A DNA stretch of 64,000 nt from Clostridium sp. MB40-C1 (GTDB lineage Bacteria; Bacillota; Clostridia; Clostridiales; Clostridiaceae). Made by a program: the position numbers and the translations under genes. How positions within the stretch are numbered: the stretch's first letter is position 1; each line of letters opens with the position of its first letter. The notes under the pieces were generated by a model. The model worked only from the letters and a program-made list of their open reading frames with translations, made no database searches and was not told where the DNA came from. This document shows, piece by piece, positions 10,348 through 18,242 of this stretch. Location of the stretch: positions 1,488,001-1,552,000 of the forward strand of contig NZ_CP133189.1 in the NCBI RefSeq assembly GCF_030913655.1. Reading direction: 5' to 3'.

Positions 10348-11640
10348 ATGATTCAACAAATGAAAGAACAATTAGCTTCAAAATATGGCATTAGTCATAA
10401 TACAATAGAACTATATAATCAGACTATAGAGGATATTAAAGATAAGTTTGAAGCTTTAGATGAAATAAGAGAATTTAATCAATTGAAAGTCTTAAATGCT
10501 ATGCAAGAAGAGAGAATAAGTGAATGTCATTTCACTAATTCCAGCGGATACGGATATGGTGATATAGGAAGAGACTCTTTAGATAAGGTATATGCTAGGA
10601 TATTCAACTGTGAAGCTGCCCTTGTAAGGCCTCACTTCGTTAATGGAACCCATGCTTTAGGAGCCGCTTTATTTGGAAACTTAAGACCTGGCGATACTAT
10701 GATATCAGTATGTGGCAAACCTTATGATACACTTCATAGTGTTATTGGTATAGACGGAGATGAAAGAATAGGTTCTTTAAAAGAGTTTGGAGTACTATAC
10801 AAACAAGTTGAACTTAAAGAAAACGGAAAACCAGATTTACAAACCATAAAAAAAATAGTAGAAGAAGATTCAACAATAACTCTTGTTCACATACAAAGAT
10901 CTACAGGCTATGGATGGAGAAGAGCTCTATCTATAAATGATATAAAGGAAATAGTTGATTGTGTTAAATCTATAAGAAACAATATAATCTGTTTTGTAGA
11001 TAATTGTTACGGTGAATTTATTGATATTTTAGAACCAACAGAAATAGGAGTTGACTTAGTTGCAGGTTCCCTTATTAAAAATATAGGTGGAGGAATAGCA
11101 CCAACAGGTGGTTACATCGCTGGTACTAAAGAATGTGTAGAACAATCTTCTTACAGATTAACTGTTCCTGGAATAGGCGGAGAATGTGGCTCTACTTTCG
11201 GAGTTATGAGATCTATGTATCAAGGTTTGTTCTTTGCACCTCATGTATCTATAGAAGCATTAAAAGGCGCTATTTTCTGTGCTAGAATAATGGAACTAGC
11301 AGGTTTTGAAGTACTTCCTAGATTTGATGAGGATAGAAGTGATATAATTCAAGCTATAAAATTTAATGATAAAGAAAAATTAATTAAATTCTGCCAAGGT
11401 ATTCAGTTAGGTTCTCCTATAGATTCATTTGTATCTTGCGAACCATGGGATATGCCAGGATATACTGATCAAGTAATAATGGCAGCAGGTGCCTTTGTAC
11501 AAGGTTCCTCAATTGAATTATCTGCAGATGCACCAATAAGGGAACCATACATTGCTTACCTTCAAGGCGGTTTAACTTTTGATCATGCAAAAATAGGTGT
11601 GCTTATAGCTTTGGATAAAATATTAAACAGCAAGCAATAA
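10348..11640 (+). CDS. PLP-dependent methionine gamma-lyase-like protein (YnbB / aluminium resistance family)
   Basis: A 430-residue fold-type I PLP enzyme of the family annotated as aluminium resistance protein or methionine gamma-lyase family (B. subtilis YnbB). The start is ATG 10348 with TTGGAGG just upstream; an in-frame TTG at 10333 falls inside the ribosome site and is not used. Visible features include the cofactor-pocket text VRPHFVNGTHALGAALFGNL, an Asp/His pair in CFVDNCYGEF, and the probable Schiff-base lysine in AGSLIKNIGGGIAPTGGYI. True substrate is unknown for the family. It is a single-gene unit bounded by terminators. Confidence 0.88.
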   Translation: MIQQMKEQLASKYGISHNTIELYNQTIEDIKDKFEALDEIREFNQLKVLNAMQEERISECHFTNSSGYGYGDIGRDSLDKVYARIFNCEAALVRPHFVNGTHALGAALFGNLRPGDTMISVCGKPYDTLHSVIGIDGDERIGSLKEFGVLYKQVELKENGKPDLQTIKKIVEEDSTITLVHIQRSTGYGWRRALSINDIKEIVDCVKSIRNNIICFVDNCYGEFIDILEPTEIGVDLVAGSLIKNIGGGIAPTGGYIAGTKECVEQSSYRLTVPGIGGECGSTFGVMRSMYQGLFFAPHVSIEALKGAIFCARIMELAGFEVLPRFDEDRSDIIQAIKFNDKEKLIKFCQGIQLGSPIDSFVSCEPWDMPGYTDQVIMAAGAFVQGSSIELSADAPIREPYIAYLQGGLTFDHAKIGVLIALDKILNSKQ

Positions 11641-11642
11641 AT

Positions 11643-11686
11643 AAAAAACAGCTGTGAGAAGTAAAACTTCTCTCTAGCTGTTTTTT
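11643..11686. terminator. Bidirectional terminator between the PLP enzyme gene and lexA
   Basis: A long stem with arms AAAAAACAGCT ... AGCTGTTTTTT and an inner GAGAAGT/ACTTCTC stem lies between the convergent genes. T runs on both strands fit termination in both directions. Confidence 0.88.
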
Positions 11687-12293
11687 AGTACCTCCTAAAT
11701 AAACCTACAACCTTACCAATGATCTTGCAATCATTTACTATTATAGGTTCCATAGACTTGTTTTCTGGTTGAAGTCTAATGTGATCTTTTTCTTTAAAAA
11801 ATCTTTTTACTGTAGCTTCATTTTCAATTAACGCTACAACAATTTCTCCATTTTCTGCATAATTTGCTTTCTCTATTATTGCTAAATCTCCATCTAAAAT
11901 ACCAGCATCAATCATACTTTCTCCTGAAACATTTAGCATAAATAAATCCTTATTGCTCGGCATAAAATTTAATGCAATAGGAAAAGTATCTTCTATATTT
12001 TCTACAGCTAATATTGGTTCACCAGCAGTTACTTTCCCCACAATAGGAACGCTAAGCATTTCTTTTTTTATAGGAGGATCTTTTAAAATTTCTATAGTTC
12101 TAGGCTTAGTAGAGTCTCTTCTTATCATGCCTTTTTTCTCTAATTTTGAAAGATGCCCATGAACTGTAGACGTAGAACTCAATCCAACTCCTTTGCATAT
12201 CTCCCTTACAGAAGGTGGGTATCCTTTTTGGAGAATATGTTTTTTGATAAATTCGTAAACTTCCATTTGTTTCTCCGGCTTACTTTTGCCCAT
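11685..12293 (-). CDS. lexA: SOS transcriptional repressor LexA
   Basis: A 202-residue repressor. The winged HTH occupies about residues 1-65 ([20 protein letters not shown]), and the autocleavage peptide bond is A90-G91 in GKVTAGEP. The catalytic Ser126 (SGESMID) and Lys163 (TVKRFF) are present, so RecA-stimulated self-cleavage should work. The start at 12293 is preceded by AAGGGAGGTG. Its promoter overlaps a LexA-box-like sequence, indicating autoregulation. recA lies about 8 kb away with a matching box. Confidence 0.97.
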   Translation of the reverse strand: MGKSKPEKQMEVYEFIKKHILQKGYPPSVREICKGVGLSSTSTVHGHLSKLEKKGMIRRDSTKPRTIEILKDPPIKKEMLSVPIVGKVTAGEPILAVENIEDTFPIALNFMPSNKDLFMLNVSGESMIDAGILDGDLAIIEKANYAENGEIVVALIENEATVKRFFKEKDHIRLQPENKSMEPIIVNDCKIIGKVVGLFRRY

Positions 12294-12320
12294 ATCTATG
12301 CACCTCCCTTTTTAATTTGA

Positions 12321-12349
12321 ATTATATCATATATTTCCAAAAATATCAA
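12321..12349 (-). promoter_or_regulatory. lexA sigma-A promoter
   Basis: On the minus strand TTGATA (12349-12344), a 17-base spacer and TATAAT (12326-12321) make a near-consensus vegetative promoter 28 bases upstream of the lexA start codon. The -35 element overlaps the LexA-box-like sequence at 12347-12360. Confidence 0.75.
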
Positions 12350-12360
12350 ACTAATGTTCT
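12347..12360. promoter_or_regulatory. LexA (SOS) box candidate, lexA / Cys-rich gene
   Basis: CAAACTAATGTTCT matches the Bacillus LexA-box consensus CGAACRNRYGTTYC at 11 of 14 positions by eye. It overlaps the lexA -35 element and lies just upstream of a perfect rightward promoter for the Cys-rich gene (TTGATT 12367-12372, 17 bases, TATAAT 12390-12395). LexA bound here could therefore affect both genes. Confidence 0.65.
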
Positions 12361-12366
12361 TAAAAT

Positions 12367-12395
12367 TTGATTATGTTCATTTATTCTGATATAAT
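12367..12395 (+). promoter_or_regulatory. Sigma-A promoter of the Cys-rich protein gene
   Basis: TTGATT, a 17-base spacer and TATAAT on the plus strand, 33 bases before the start codon at 12429. It lies back to back with the lexA promoter. Confidence 0.7.
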
Positions 12396-12428
12396 ACCTT
12401 TGGAATACTATTAAAGGAGATTTATAAT

Positions 12429-12821
12429 ATGTTAAAATACTGTATTTTGCAATTAAATAAACCCTGTACCAACTGTGGAGACTGTAATAAATGCGATTTA
12501 AATTCATCAAAAATCTGTAATAACTGTGGAAAATGTTTAAAAATGGAGGGATATGATTCCAAAGCTATCGGAATAGACGAAATCCTAGAAGAAAATTTAC
12601 CTGTAGAAGAAGATTCCACATCAGAAGAATGCAGTAGAGAAGAGTTAATCGAAAAATATGCTAAATATAATTCTAACCTAAAAAATAAAGATATAAAAAT
12701 AGAATACATAGACGATATAGATGGACTTAATGAAGTATTAGGAGAAAGTGAAGATGAAAAGAAATCTATGAAAGAAGTGTTCCCAGGTCTATTTGTATTT
12801 GATAATGATGAAGGGGAGTAA
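12429..12821 (+). CDS. Cys-rich N-terminal domain protein of unknown function
   Basis: A 130-residue acidic protein starting at ATG 12429 behind AAAGGAG. The first 36 residues hold eight cysteines: C5, then C13-C16-C19-C22 spaced every three residues, then C30-C33-C36, an arrangement that could bind zinc or an iron-sulfur cluster. The rest is acidic (Glu/Asp rich) with a possible helix at about 70-85 and a C-terminal EVFPGLFVFDNDEGE. I do not recognise a named family. It is the one rightward gene in a leftward neighbourhood, transcribed divergently from lexA across a LexA-box-like site. Confidence 0.8.
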   Translation: MLKYCILQLNKPCTNCGDCNKCDLNSSKICNNCGKCLKMEGYDSKAIGIDEILEENLPVEEDSTSEECSREELIEKYAKYNSNLKNKDIKIEYIDDIDGLNEVLGESEDEKKSMKEVFPGLFVFDNDEGE

Positions 12822-12846
12822 AGAGCATAAAAATGTTCTTCACTCC
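12812..12846. terminator. Convergent terminator, Cys-rich gene / recombinase
   Basis: An imperfect stem (GGGGAGTAAAGAGCA ... TGTTCTTCACTCCTC) lies across the 3' ends of the convergent genes. The loop is AAAA. There is no long T run, so strength is uncertain. Confidence 0.55.
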
Positions 12847-13826
12847 TCACTTAAAGGATTTAAACTTACAGCTTTTCTCAATGACTCATCATCAACATGA
12901 GTATAAATTTGAGTAGTGGAAACATTCTCGTGTCCTAAAATCTTCTGAAGACTTCTGATATCTACATTCCCATACTTATACATGAGAGTAGCTGCAGTAT
13001 GTCGTAATTTATGTGGAGTATATTTTTCTTTATCTAAACCTGCTTTTTCAAGATATTTTTTCACTAACAATTCGACACTTCTTTTGCTAATTCTTCTATG
13101 GTTTTTACTTATAAATAAAGCATCTTTATCTCCAATATGTATTTTATCATACTTCTTATTTCTAATAGGAATATACGCTTCTATAGACTTCAAGCAAGCT
13201 TTGTTAAGATAAACAGTTCTTTCTTTATTTCCTTTACCAATGATAGTTAAAGTATCCTCTTTAATTCTAGATATATCTATGCTACACAATTCAGAAAGTC
13301 TCAATCCACAATTTAAAAATAAAGTTATTATGCAATAATCTCTTTCTTTGGCTTGTCCATCTATAGAAGAAAGCAGCCTTTTACTTTCATCTAAGGTTAA
13401 GTAAACAGGATTTCTTTTATTTATTTTTGGAGATTCAAGTTCTGAAGCTGGATTTTCTTCAAGTATCTTAGCTTTTCCAAATAAATATTTAAAAAAAGAC
13501 TTAAGAGAGGCTACTTTTCTAGCTCTAGCATAATTTCCATTATTTCTATGATTTTCAGCAAAAGATATAAAAGCGTATAGATCAGATAATTTTATTTTTC
13601 TAATAAAAGCTTTATCAATATCATCAATAGGTATTTGGTCAAAATCCACGTTGGGTTCTGCATAACCTTTATAGAGCTTTAGAAATCTAAAGAACATAGT
13701 TAAATCCCATTTATATCCCTTTATTGTATTGGGGGATTTTCCTTTTATAGTACCTAAATAGTTTAAAAATTCATTTAAATATTCCGGCAAAGTGTTGTCG
13801 TATATTTCTCTTAATGTATAATTCAT
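12840..13826 (-). CDS. Tyrosine recombinase of the XerC/XerD type
   Basis: A complete 328-residue tyrosine recombinase. The SAM-like core-binding domain spans about residues 14-115, and the catalytic domain carries R176 (GLRLSEL), K198 (IGKGNKER), H272 and R275 (HKLRHTAATLM), H299 (LGHENVSTTQ) and the nucleophile Y308 (IYTH). Nothing is missing. The start at 13826 has AGGAGGGG upstream. A perfect 11-6-11 inverted repeat begins 24 bases upstream of the start codon and is its likely target. Xer proteins resolve chromosome dimers at dif. The canonical xerC/codV place between topA and codY is empty in this genome segment. An integrase from a lost element is the alternative, but no element genes adjoin it. 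Confidence 0.92.
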   Translation of the reverse strand: MNYTLREIYDNTLPEYLNEFLNYLGTIKGKSPNTIKGYKWDLTMFFRFLKLYKGYAEPNVDFDQIPIDDIDKAFIRKIKLSDLYAFISFAENHRNNGNYARARKVASLKSFFKYLFGKAKILEENPASELESPKINKRNPVYLTLDESKRLLSSIDGQAKERDYCIITLFLNCGLRLSELCSIDISRIKEDTLTIIGKGNKERTVYLNKACLKSIEAYIPIRNKKYDKIHIGDKDALFISKNHRRISKRSVELLVKKYLEKAGLDKEKYTPHKLRHTAATLMYKYGNVDIRSLQKILGHENVSTTQIYTHVDDESLRKAVSLNPLSEE

Positions 13827-13850
13827 AAACCCCTCCTATTTTTCCTATCC

Positions 13851-13880
13851 AACTTCGCTAAATTTACATTTAGCGAAGTT
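13851..13880. other. Symmetric dif-like / lox-like recombination site candidate
   Basis: A perfect inverted repeat: AACTTCGCTAAA, central TTTACA, then the exact complement TTTAGCGAAGTT. Without the outer base pair it is 11-6-11, the exact layout of bacterial dif (28 bp), and it begins ACTTC as Bacillus dif does. Both arms are identical, unlike XerC/XerD sites. The outer bases also match loxP (AACTTCG ... CGAAGTTAT with the same spacing). It lies just upstream of a tyrosine recombinase and at the point where gene orientation switches. A hairpin terminator is the alternative, but no T run follows and no gene ends here. Confidence 0.7.
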
Positions 13881-14590
13881 ATTTGTGTATTTTTTATGTT
13901 AATTATATACTATTTTTAGTTATATGTAAAATATACTCCCATCGTTACTAATATATATTTATTAAATAGCCACATATTCATTTAATTGTTATGTACTTAT
14001 TACTACTTATAATCAAATTGTATTTTATTTAATATACACAAAATACATTTTCTATAGCGGATATCCTTTAAAATTCCTTTACAAATCATATAAAAAACAA
14101 AAACCTTTGTTTATTTATAAAAAATATTTTTAATTTTAACTTAAACCTAGTTTTATACTTTTAAATTTTACTTTAATTTCACTTTTTATACAAATGGATT
14201 TATTGTTTTATTTACTTTTATGGATAAATATATAAATTATGTCAATTAATTTTCGTTTAATAAGCAATATCTGTGCACATAAATTATCTCCTTAAATTTA
14301 ATATTTGTTTGTATTCATTATTATTTTTAAATCATTATATAATGAATTTTATTGTGTTTTAGTATTTAATATTTATTTATATATTGTGTTATAAAACTTT
14401 TAATACTTATTAGTATTTATTCTTTGTTTATATCCAATATTATTGTATGTTTTGTACTTCCTAATATATATTATTCTTAGATTTATAATATCCAACAGCA
14501 ATAAAAATCATTCTAATTAATCAACCTACATAATTTTTATTTAATACAAAAGAGAGAACAAAAAGAGAGAGCAAAAATATAACAAATAAG
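13881..14590. other. 710-base AT-rich gene-free stretch
   Basis: No open frame with a ribosome site is seen on either strand. The sequence is extremely AT-rich, with many TATTTATT-like runs and no strong hairpin except the purB terminator at its right edge. It contains the upstream region of the recombinase gene only at its left end. Long non-coding AT-rich DNA next to a dif-like site fits a replication terminus region, which is inference. Confidence 0.6.
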
Positions 14591-14631
14591 AAAGAGATCA
14601 ATATGAGCTTGCAACTCATATTGATCTCTTT
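14591..14631 (-). terminator. Intrinsic terminator of purB
   Basis: A 17-bp perfect stem (14591-14607 with 14615-14631) and a 7-base loop CTTGCAA, located 20 bases beyond the purB stop codon on the minus strand and followed by a T-rich tract. Confidence 0.9.
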
Positions 14632-14651
14632 AAAAATAAATTTATAAATAA

Positions 14652-16085
14652 CTACACATCTATAGAAACATCTATATTCAATTCATCTTTATATTCTTCA
14701 ATAATTGGCTTTATATAATCGTTTATAAAATCATCTACTTGCCCTGGAGCTCTCCCTATAAATTTCTTAGGGTCAATAATAGACAATATCTCCTCTTTAC
14801 TCATAAGAAAAGTTTCATCATTAATTATTCTTTCAATCAAATCATTGCTAAGTCCCTCTTCTTTAACTCTCTTTCCCGCTTCCATAGATAAAGTTCTTAT
14901 TTTTTCGTGTAATTCTTGTCTATCCCCTCCCCTTTTTACAGCTTCCATTAATATATTTTCAGTAGCCATAAAAGGAAGTTCATTTTCTACATGAGCAGCT
15001 ATAACTTTTTCATATACTACCATATTATTAGATATATTTATATATAAATTTAAAACTCCGTCTAAAGCCAAAAATGCCTCAGACACTGCTAATCGTTTAT
15101 TTGCAGAATCATCTAACGTTCTTTCAAACCATTGAGTCCCAGCAGTAATTGCCGGATTAAGAGAATTAACTATTATATGTCTACTTAGTGCACTTATCCT
15201 TTCAGATCTCATAGGATTTCTTTTATAAGCCATAGCTGATGATCCTACTTGTTTCTTTTCAAAAGGTTCTTCCATCTCTTTCATGCTTTGGAGTAATCTT
15301 AAATCATTACTAAACTTATAAGCACTTTGCGCTATTTCAGAAAGAACATTCAAAACTATTGAATCAACTTTTCTAGGATAAGTTTGACCAGTAACAGCAT
15401 ATGTATTTGCAAAGCCCATTTTTCCAGCTACTAATTTATCTAATGTCTTAACTAATTCTTCATCGTTATCAAACAACTTCATGAAACTCGCTTGAGTTCC
15501 TGTAGTTCCTTTTACCCCTCTTAATTTTAAACTATCTATAACAAAATTGATTCTTTCTACATCTAAAAGAAGATCCTGAATCCACAGTGTAGCTCTTTTA
15601 CCAACCGTTGTAAGTTGCGCTGGTTGTAAATGAGTAAATCCTAAAGTAGGAAGTTCTTTATATTTTAAGGCAAATCTTGATAAATTGCTCACTACCGATA
15701 AAACCTTATTTCTTATTATAGTTAATGCTTCTTTCATTATTATTAAATCTGTATTATCCCCCACATAGCAACTCGTTGCACCTAAATGTATGATGCCTTT
15801 CGCTTTAGGACATTGAAGTCCATAAGCATAAACATGACTCATTACATCATGACGTATTTCCTTTTCTTTTCTTTCAGCATCTTCGTAATTTATACACTCT
15901 ATATTTTCTTTTAATTCACAAATCTGTTCTTCAGTTATATTTAAACCTAATTCTTTTTCGCTTTCCGCCAAAGCTACCCAAAGTTTTCTCCATGTTTTAA
16001 ATTTTTTTTCATCAGAAAAAAGGTATGACATCTCAATAGATGCATATCTGCTAGTTAAAGGTGTATTATAAACATTTCTTACCAT
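14652..16085 (-). CDS. purB: Adenylosuccinate lyase
   Basis: A 477-residue member of the fumarase/aspartase superfamily that cleaves SAICAR and adenylosuccinate, acting twice in purine synthesis. It has the N-terminal text NTPLTSRYASIEMSYLFSD, the TSCYVGDNTD region (about 105-114), THLQPAQLTTVGKR (about 155-168) and the signature loop GSSAMAYKRNPMRSE (about 281-295) with its catalytic Ser. It starts at 16085 behind GGAGG and is transcribed alone. It is far from any other pur gene in the window. Confidence 0.96.
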   Translation of the reverse strand: MVRNVYNTPLTSRYASIEMSYLFSDEKKFKTWRKLWVALAESEKELGLNITEEQICELKENIECINYEDAERKEKEIRHDVMSHVYAYGLQCPKAKGIIHLGATSCYVGDNTDLIIMKEALTIIRNKVLSVVSNLSRFALKYKELPTLGFTHLQPAQLTTVGKRATLWIQDLLLDVERINFVIDSLKLRGVKGTTGTQASFMKLFDNDEELVKTLDKLVAGKMGFANTYAVTGQTYPRKVDSIVLNVLSEIAQSAYKFSNDLRLLQSMKEMEEPFEKKQVGSSAMAYKRNPMRSERISALSRHIIVNSLNPAITAGTQWFERTLDDSANKRLAVSEAFLALDGVLNLYINISNNMVVYEKVIAAHVENELPFMATENILMEAVKRGGDRQELHEKIRTLSMEAGKRVKEEGLSNDLIERIINDETFLMSKEEILSIIDPKKFIGRAPGQVDDFINDYIKPIIEEYKDELNIDVSIDV

Positions 16086-16262
16086 ATATAAAAAACCTCC
16101 ATAAACATATAATTTAAAGTCATACTGCGTTTATAATTCATATTATAACATATATTATTTGTATTTGTAATATTTTTATTCGCCTTTATGTCTTTGTTCT
16201 ATTTTTTTAGGACAAGTAATATACTTTTACTAAGTAATATTTTAAATAATTAGGGGGTACAT

Positions 16263-16472
16263 ATGTATAAATTAAATTCAATAGACAAGATTTCTTTTGT
16301 ACTTATCATAATTGGTGCTATAAACTGGGGAGTTATAGGATTATTTGATAAAAATTTAGTAAACTTACTTTTTAGTTTCGCACCACTTATAGAACGATTA
16401 ATTTACATTTTAGTAGGACTAAGCGCCATAAATACCATTTTATTTATTAAAAAAAGCAAACATTCTAAGTAA
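16263..16472 (+). CDS. DUF378 family small membrane protein
   Basis: A 69-residue protein with two transmembrane helices (about residues 9-27 and 43-61). It contains the family text ILIIGAINWG-like (LIIIGAINWGVIGLFDKNLV) and a hydrophobic second helix ending in a basic tail. This is the DUF378/YuzA family; its function is unknown. GGGGG precedes ATG 16263. It is one of the few rightward genes right of 12.5 kb. A perfect terminator shared with ptsH follows. Confidence 0.88.
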   Translation: MYKLNSIDKISFVLIIIGAINWGVIGLFDKNLVNLLFSFAPLIERLIYILVGLSAINTILFIKKSKHSK

Positions 16473-16508
16473 AATAAATAAAAGGCTATAATAAGCCTTT
16501 TATTTATT
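16473..16508. terminator. Bidirectional terminator, DUF378 gene / ptsH
   Basis: A 15-bp perfect stem (16473-16487 with 16494-16508, AATAAATAAAAGGCT and complement) and a 6-base loop between convergent genes, with T tracts on both strands. It overlaps the ptsH stop codon. Confidence 0.9.
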
Positions 16509-16764
16509 CTTCTATAGATTCTATTAACTTAGCAATCTCTTCAGCAGCTAAAGTTTCATCATCACCTGAAGCTATGATAGTTACTGGAGAACCTTTAGTA
16601 ACTCCTAAAGAAAGAACTCCAATTAAACTCTTAATATTTGCTTTTTTATCTTTATATTCAAGATATATATCTGATTTAAAAGAAGATGCTTTCTTTACTA
16701 ACAAAGTAGCAGGTCTAGCATGTAATCCTGTTGAGCATTTTACTACAGCTTCCTTTTTAATCAT
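16504..16764 (-). CDS. ptsH: Phosphocarrier protein HPr
   Basis: An 86-residue HPr, the phosphoryl carrier between enzyme I and the sugar-specific EII proteins of the phosphotransferase system. The active His is in TGLHARPA (residues 12-19). The regulatory serine context IKSLIGVLSLGV matches the Ser46 region that HPr kinase modifies in Gram-positives, so a catabolite-control role is likely. GGGGTGAC precedes the start. It stands alone here without ptsI, as in some clostridia. Confidence 0.95.
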   Translation of the reverse strand: MIKKEAVVKCSTGLHARPATLLVKKASSFKSDIYLEYKDKKANIKSLIGVLSLGVTKGSPVTIIASGDDETLAAEEIAKLIESIEE

Positions 16765-16870
16765 TTTTTCGTCACCCCTTATCCTATTTTTACACTATGT
16801 ATTATAGTCACAAGACTATTATAACATTTTTTTTCAATTTCTCAACTTATAAATTACAAATTTGTATATA

Positions 16871-18064
16871 TTATTCGAATTTTAACAAGAATTTTTGAAT
16901 TCTGTCTAATCCTTTTTTAATATTTTCCATAGATGTGGCATAAGAAACCCTTACATAATCATCTAAGCCAAATGCACCACCCGGAATTACAGCTACACTC
17001 TCTTCTTCTAAAAGGACTCTAGAAAATTCTAAAGAATCATTTATAATAGTTTCTTTTATTGTTTTTCCATAAAAGTTCGAAACATCAATCATAATATAAA
17101 AAGCACCATCAGCCTTCAAACAAGAAACATTATTAATTTCATTTATTCTATTAATCATAAAATCTCTTCTTTTTTCAAATTCTTTAACCATCAAAGTCAT
17201 TGAAGATTGTTCTCCATTCAATGCCTCTAAAGCTGCATATTGAGCAATAGAATTAGGATTAGATGTTGTATGACTTTGAATACTAGCCATTAATTTTATA
17301 ACTTCCTTGCTGCTTGCAGCATAACCGATTCTCCAGCCTGTCATAGCATAAGACTTAGAAACACCATTAATTACAATAGTCCTGCTGTAAGCATCTTCAG
17401 ATAAACTAGCAATACTTATATGTTTATTGTCTCCATATATTAATTTTTCATATATCTCATCTGATATTATTATTAAATCGTGCCTTTTAGCAAATTCAGC
17501 AATCATTTTTAATTCATCAGCTGTATAAATACATCCAGTAGGATTGTTAGGACTATTTATAATTATAGCTTTTGTATTCGATGTAACAATTTCTTCAAGA
17601 ACATCTAAAGAATACTTATAATCATTATTTTTTTTATTATTAACAAAAACAGGTACTCCATCCGCTAATTTTATCAATTCTGGATAACTAACCCAATATG
17701 GAGTAGGAACTAAAACCTCATCCCCATTATTAAGTATAGATTGAAAAGCATTAGCTAAACACTGTTTAGCTCCTGTAGAAATAATTATTTGATCAGTAGA
17801 ATATTCTAATCCATTATCAGATTTAAATTTATTAACAATAGCTTCTTTCAGTTCATTTATACCTGATGCAGCAGTATATCTAGTCAATCCATTCTCTATA
17901 GCTTTTATAGCTGCTTTTTGTATATTATCAGGTGTATTAAAATCCGGCTCACCAGCCCCAAAACTAACAACATCAATACCTTTTTTAGACATTTCTTTAG
18001 CCTTTGCAGTAATTGCCAACGTTAAAGAAGGCGCTATTTGTTTTGCTTTACTTGATAAATTCAT
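16871..18064 (-). CDS. Aspartate/aromatic aminotransferase, class I
   Basis: A 397-residue PLP aminotransferase of the AspB/AspC type. The ATG at 18062-18064 is chosen as start because GGGGGAAG lies just upstream; a GTG six bases earlier is too close. Motifs: FGAGEPDFNTPDNI (about 35-48), NSPNNPTGCIY (about 170-180), DEIYEKLIYG, and the PLP-lysine region NGVSKSYAMTGWRIGY (lysine near 237). The C-terminus FALDDYVRVSYA-like text (FGLDDYVRVSYATS) holds the substrate Arg. Likely aspartate:2-oxoglutarate transamination, though side specificity cannot be read. Confidence 0.93.
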   Translation of the reverse strand: MNLSSKAKQIAPSLTLAITAKAKEMSKKGIDVVSFGAGEPDFNTPDNIQKAAIKAIENGLTRYTAASGINELKEAIVNKFKSDNGLEYSTDQIIISTGAKQCLANAFQSILNNGDEVLVPTPYWVSYPELIKLADGVPVFVNNKKNNDYKYSLDVLEEIVTSNTKAIIINSPNNPTGCIYTADELKMIAEFAKRHDLIIISDEIYEKLIYGDNKHISIASLSEDAYSRTIVINGVSKSYAMTGWRIGYAASSKEVIKLMASIQSHTTSNPNSIAQYAALEALNGEQSSMTLMVKEFEKRRDFMINRINEINNVSCLKADGAFYIMIDVSNFYGKTIKETIINDSLEFSRVLLEEESVAVIPGGAFGLDDYVRVSYATSMENIKKGLDRIQKFLLKFE

Positions 18065-18187
18065 AAACACTTCCCCCGTCTTATTAAGTTTATATAAAAA
18101 AATATATCATTTATTAACAAAGGTGTAAATCATAAATTAAATTTATTTTACCACATTTAAGGATTATATATTAATAAACTTATTAAT

Positions 18188-18233
18188 AAAAAAAGCAGAG
18201 TCTTTTAATTAAATAAGAGACTCTGCTTTTTTA
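18188..18233 (-). terminator. Intrinsic terminator of rny
   Basis: A strong hairpin (AAAAAAGCAGAGTCT ... AGACTCTGCTTTTTT, with AT-rich loop) lies just beyond the rny stop codon on the minus strand, with T runs on both sides. Confidence 0.9.
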
Positions 18234-18242
18234 TCTTTGAAT

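Noticed and set aside
13851-13880. loxP contamination from a cloning vector
   Set aside because: Inner arm and spacer bases differ from loxP and the flanks are native AT-rich DNA with a host recombinase gene.
13881-14590. Possible origin or CRISPR array in the AT-rich gap
   Set aside because: No DnaA-box cluster, no regular repeats or spacers are visible.
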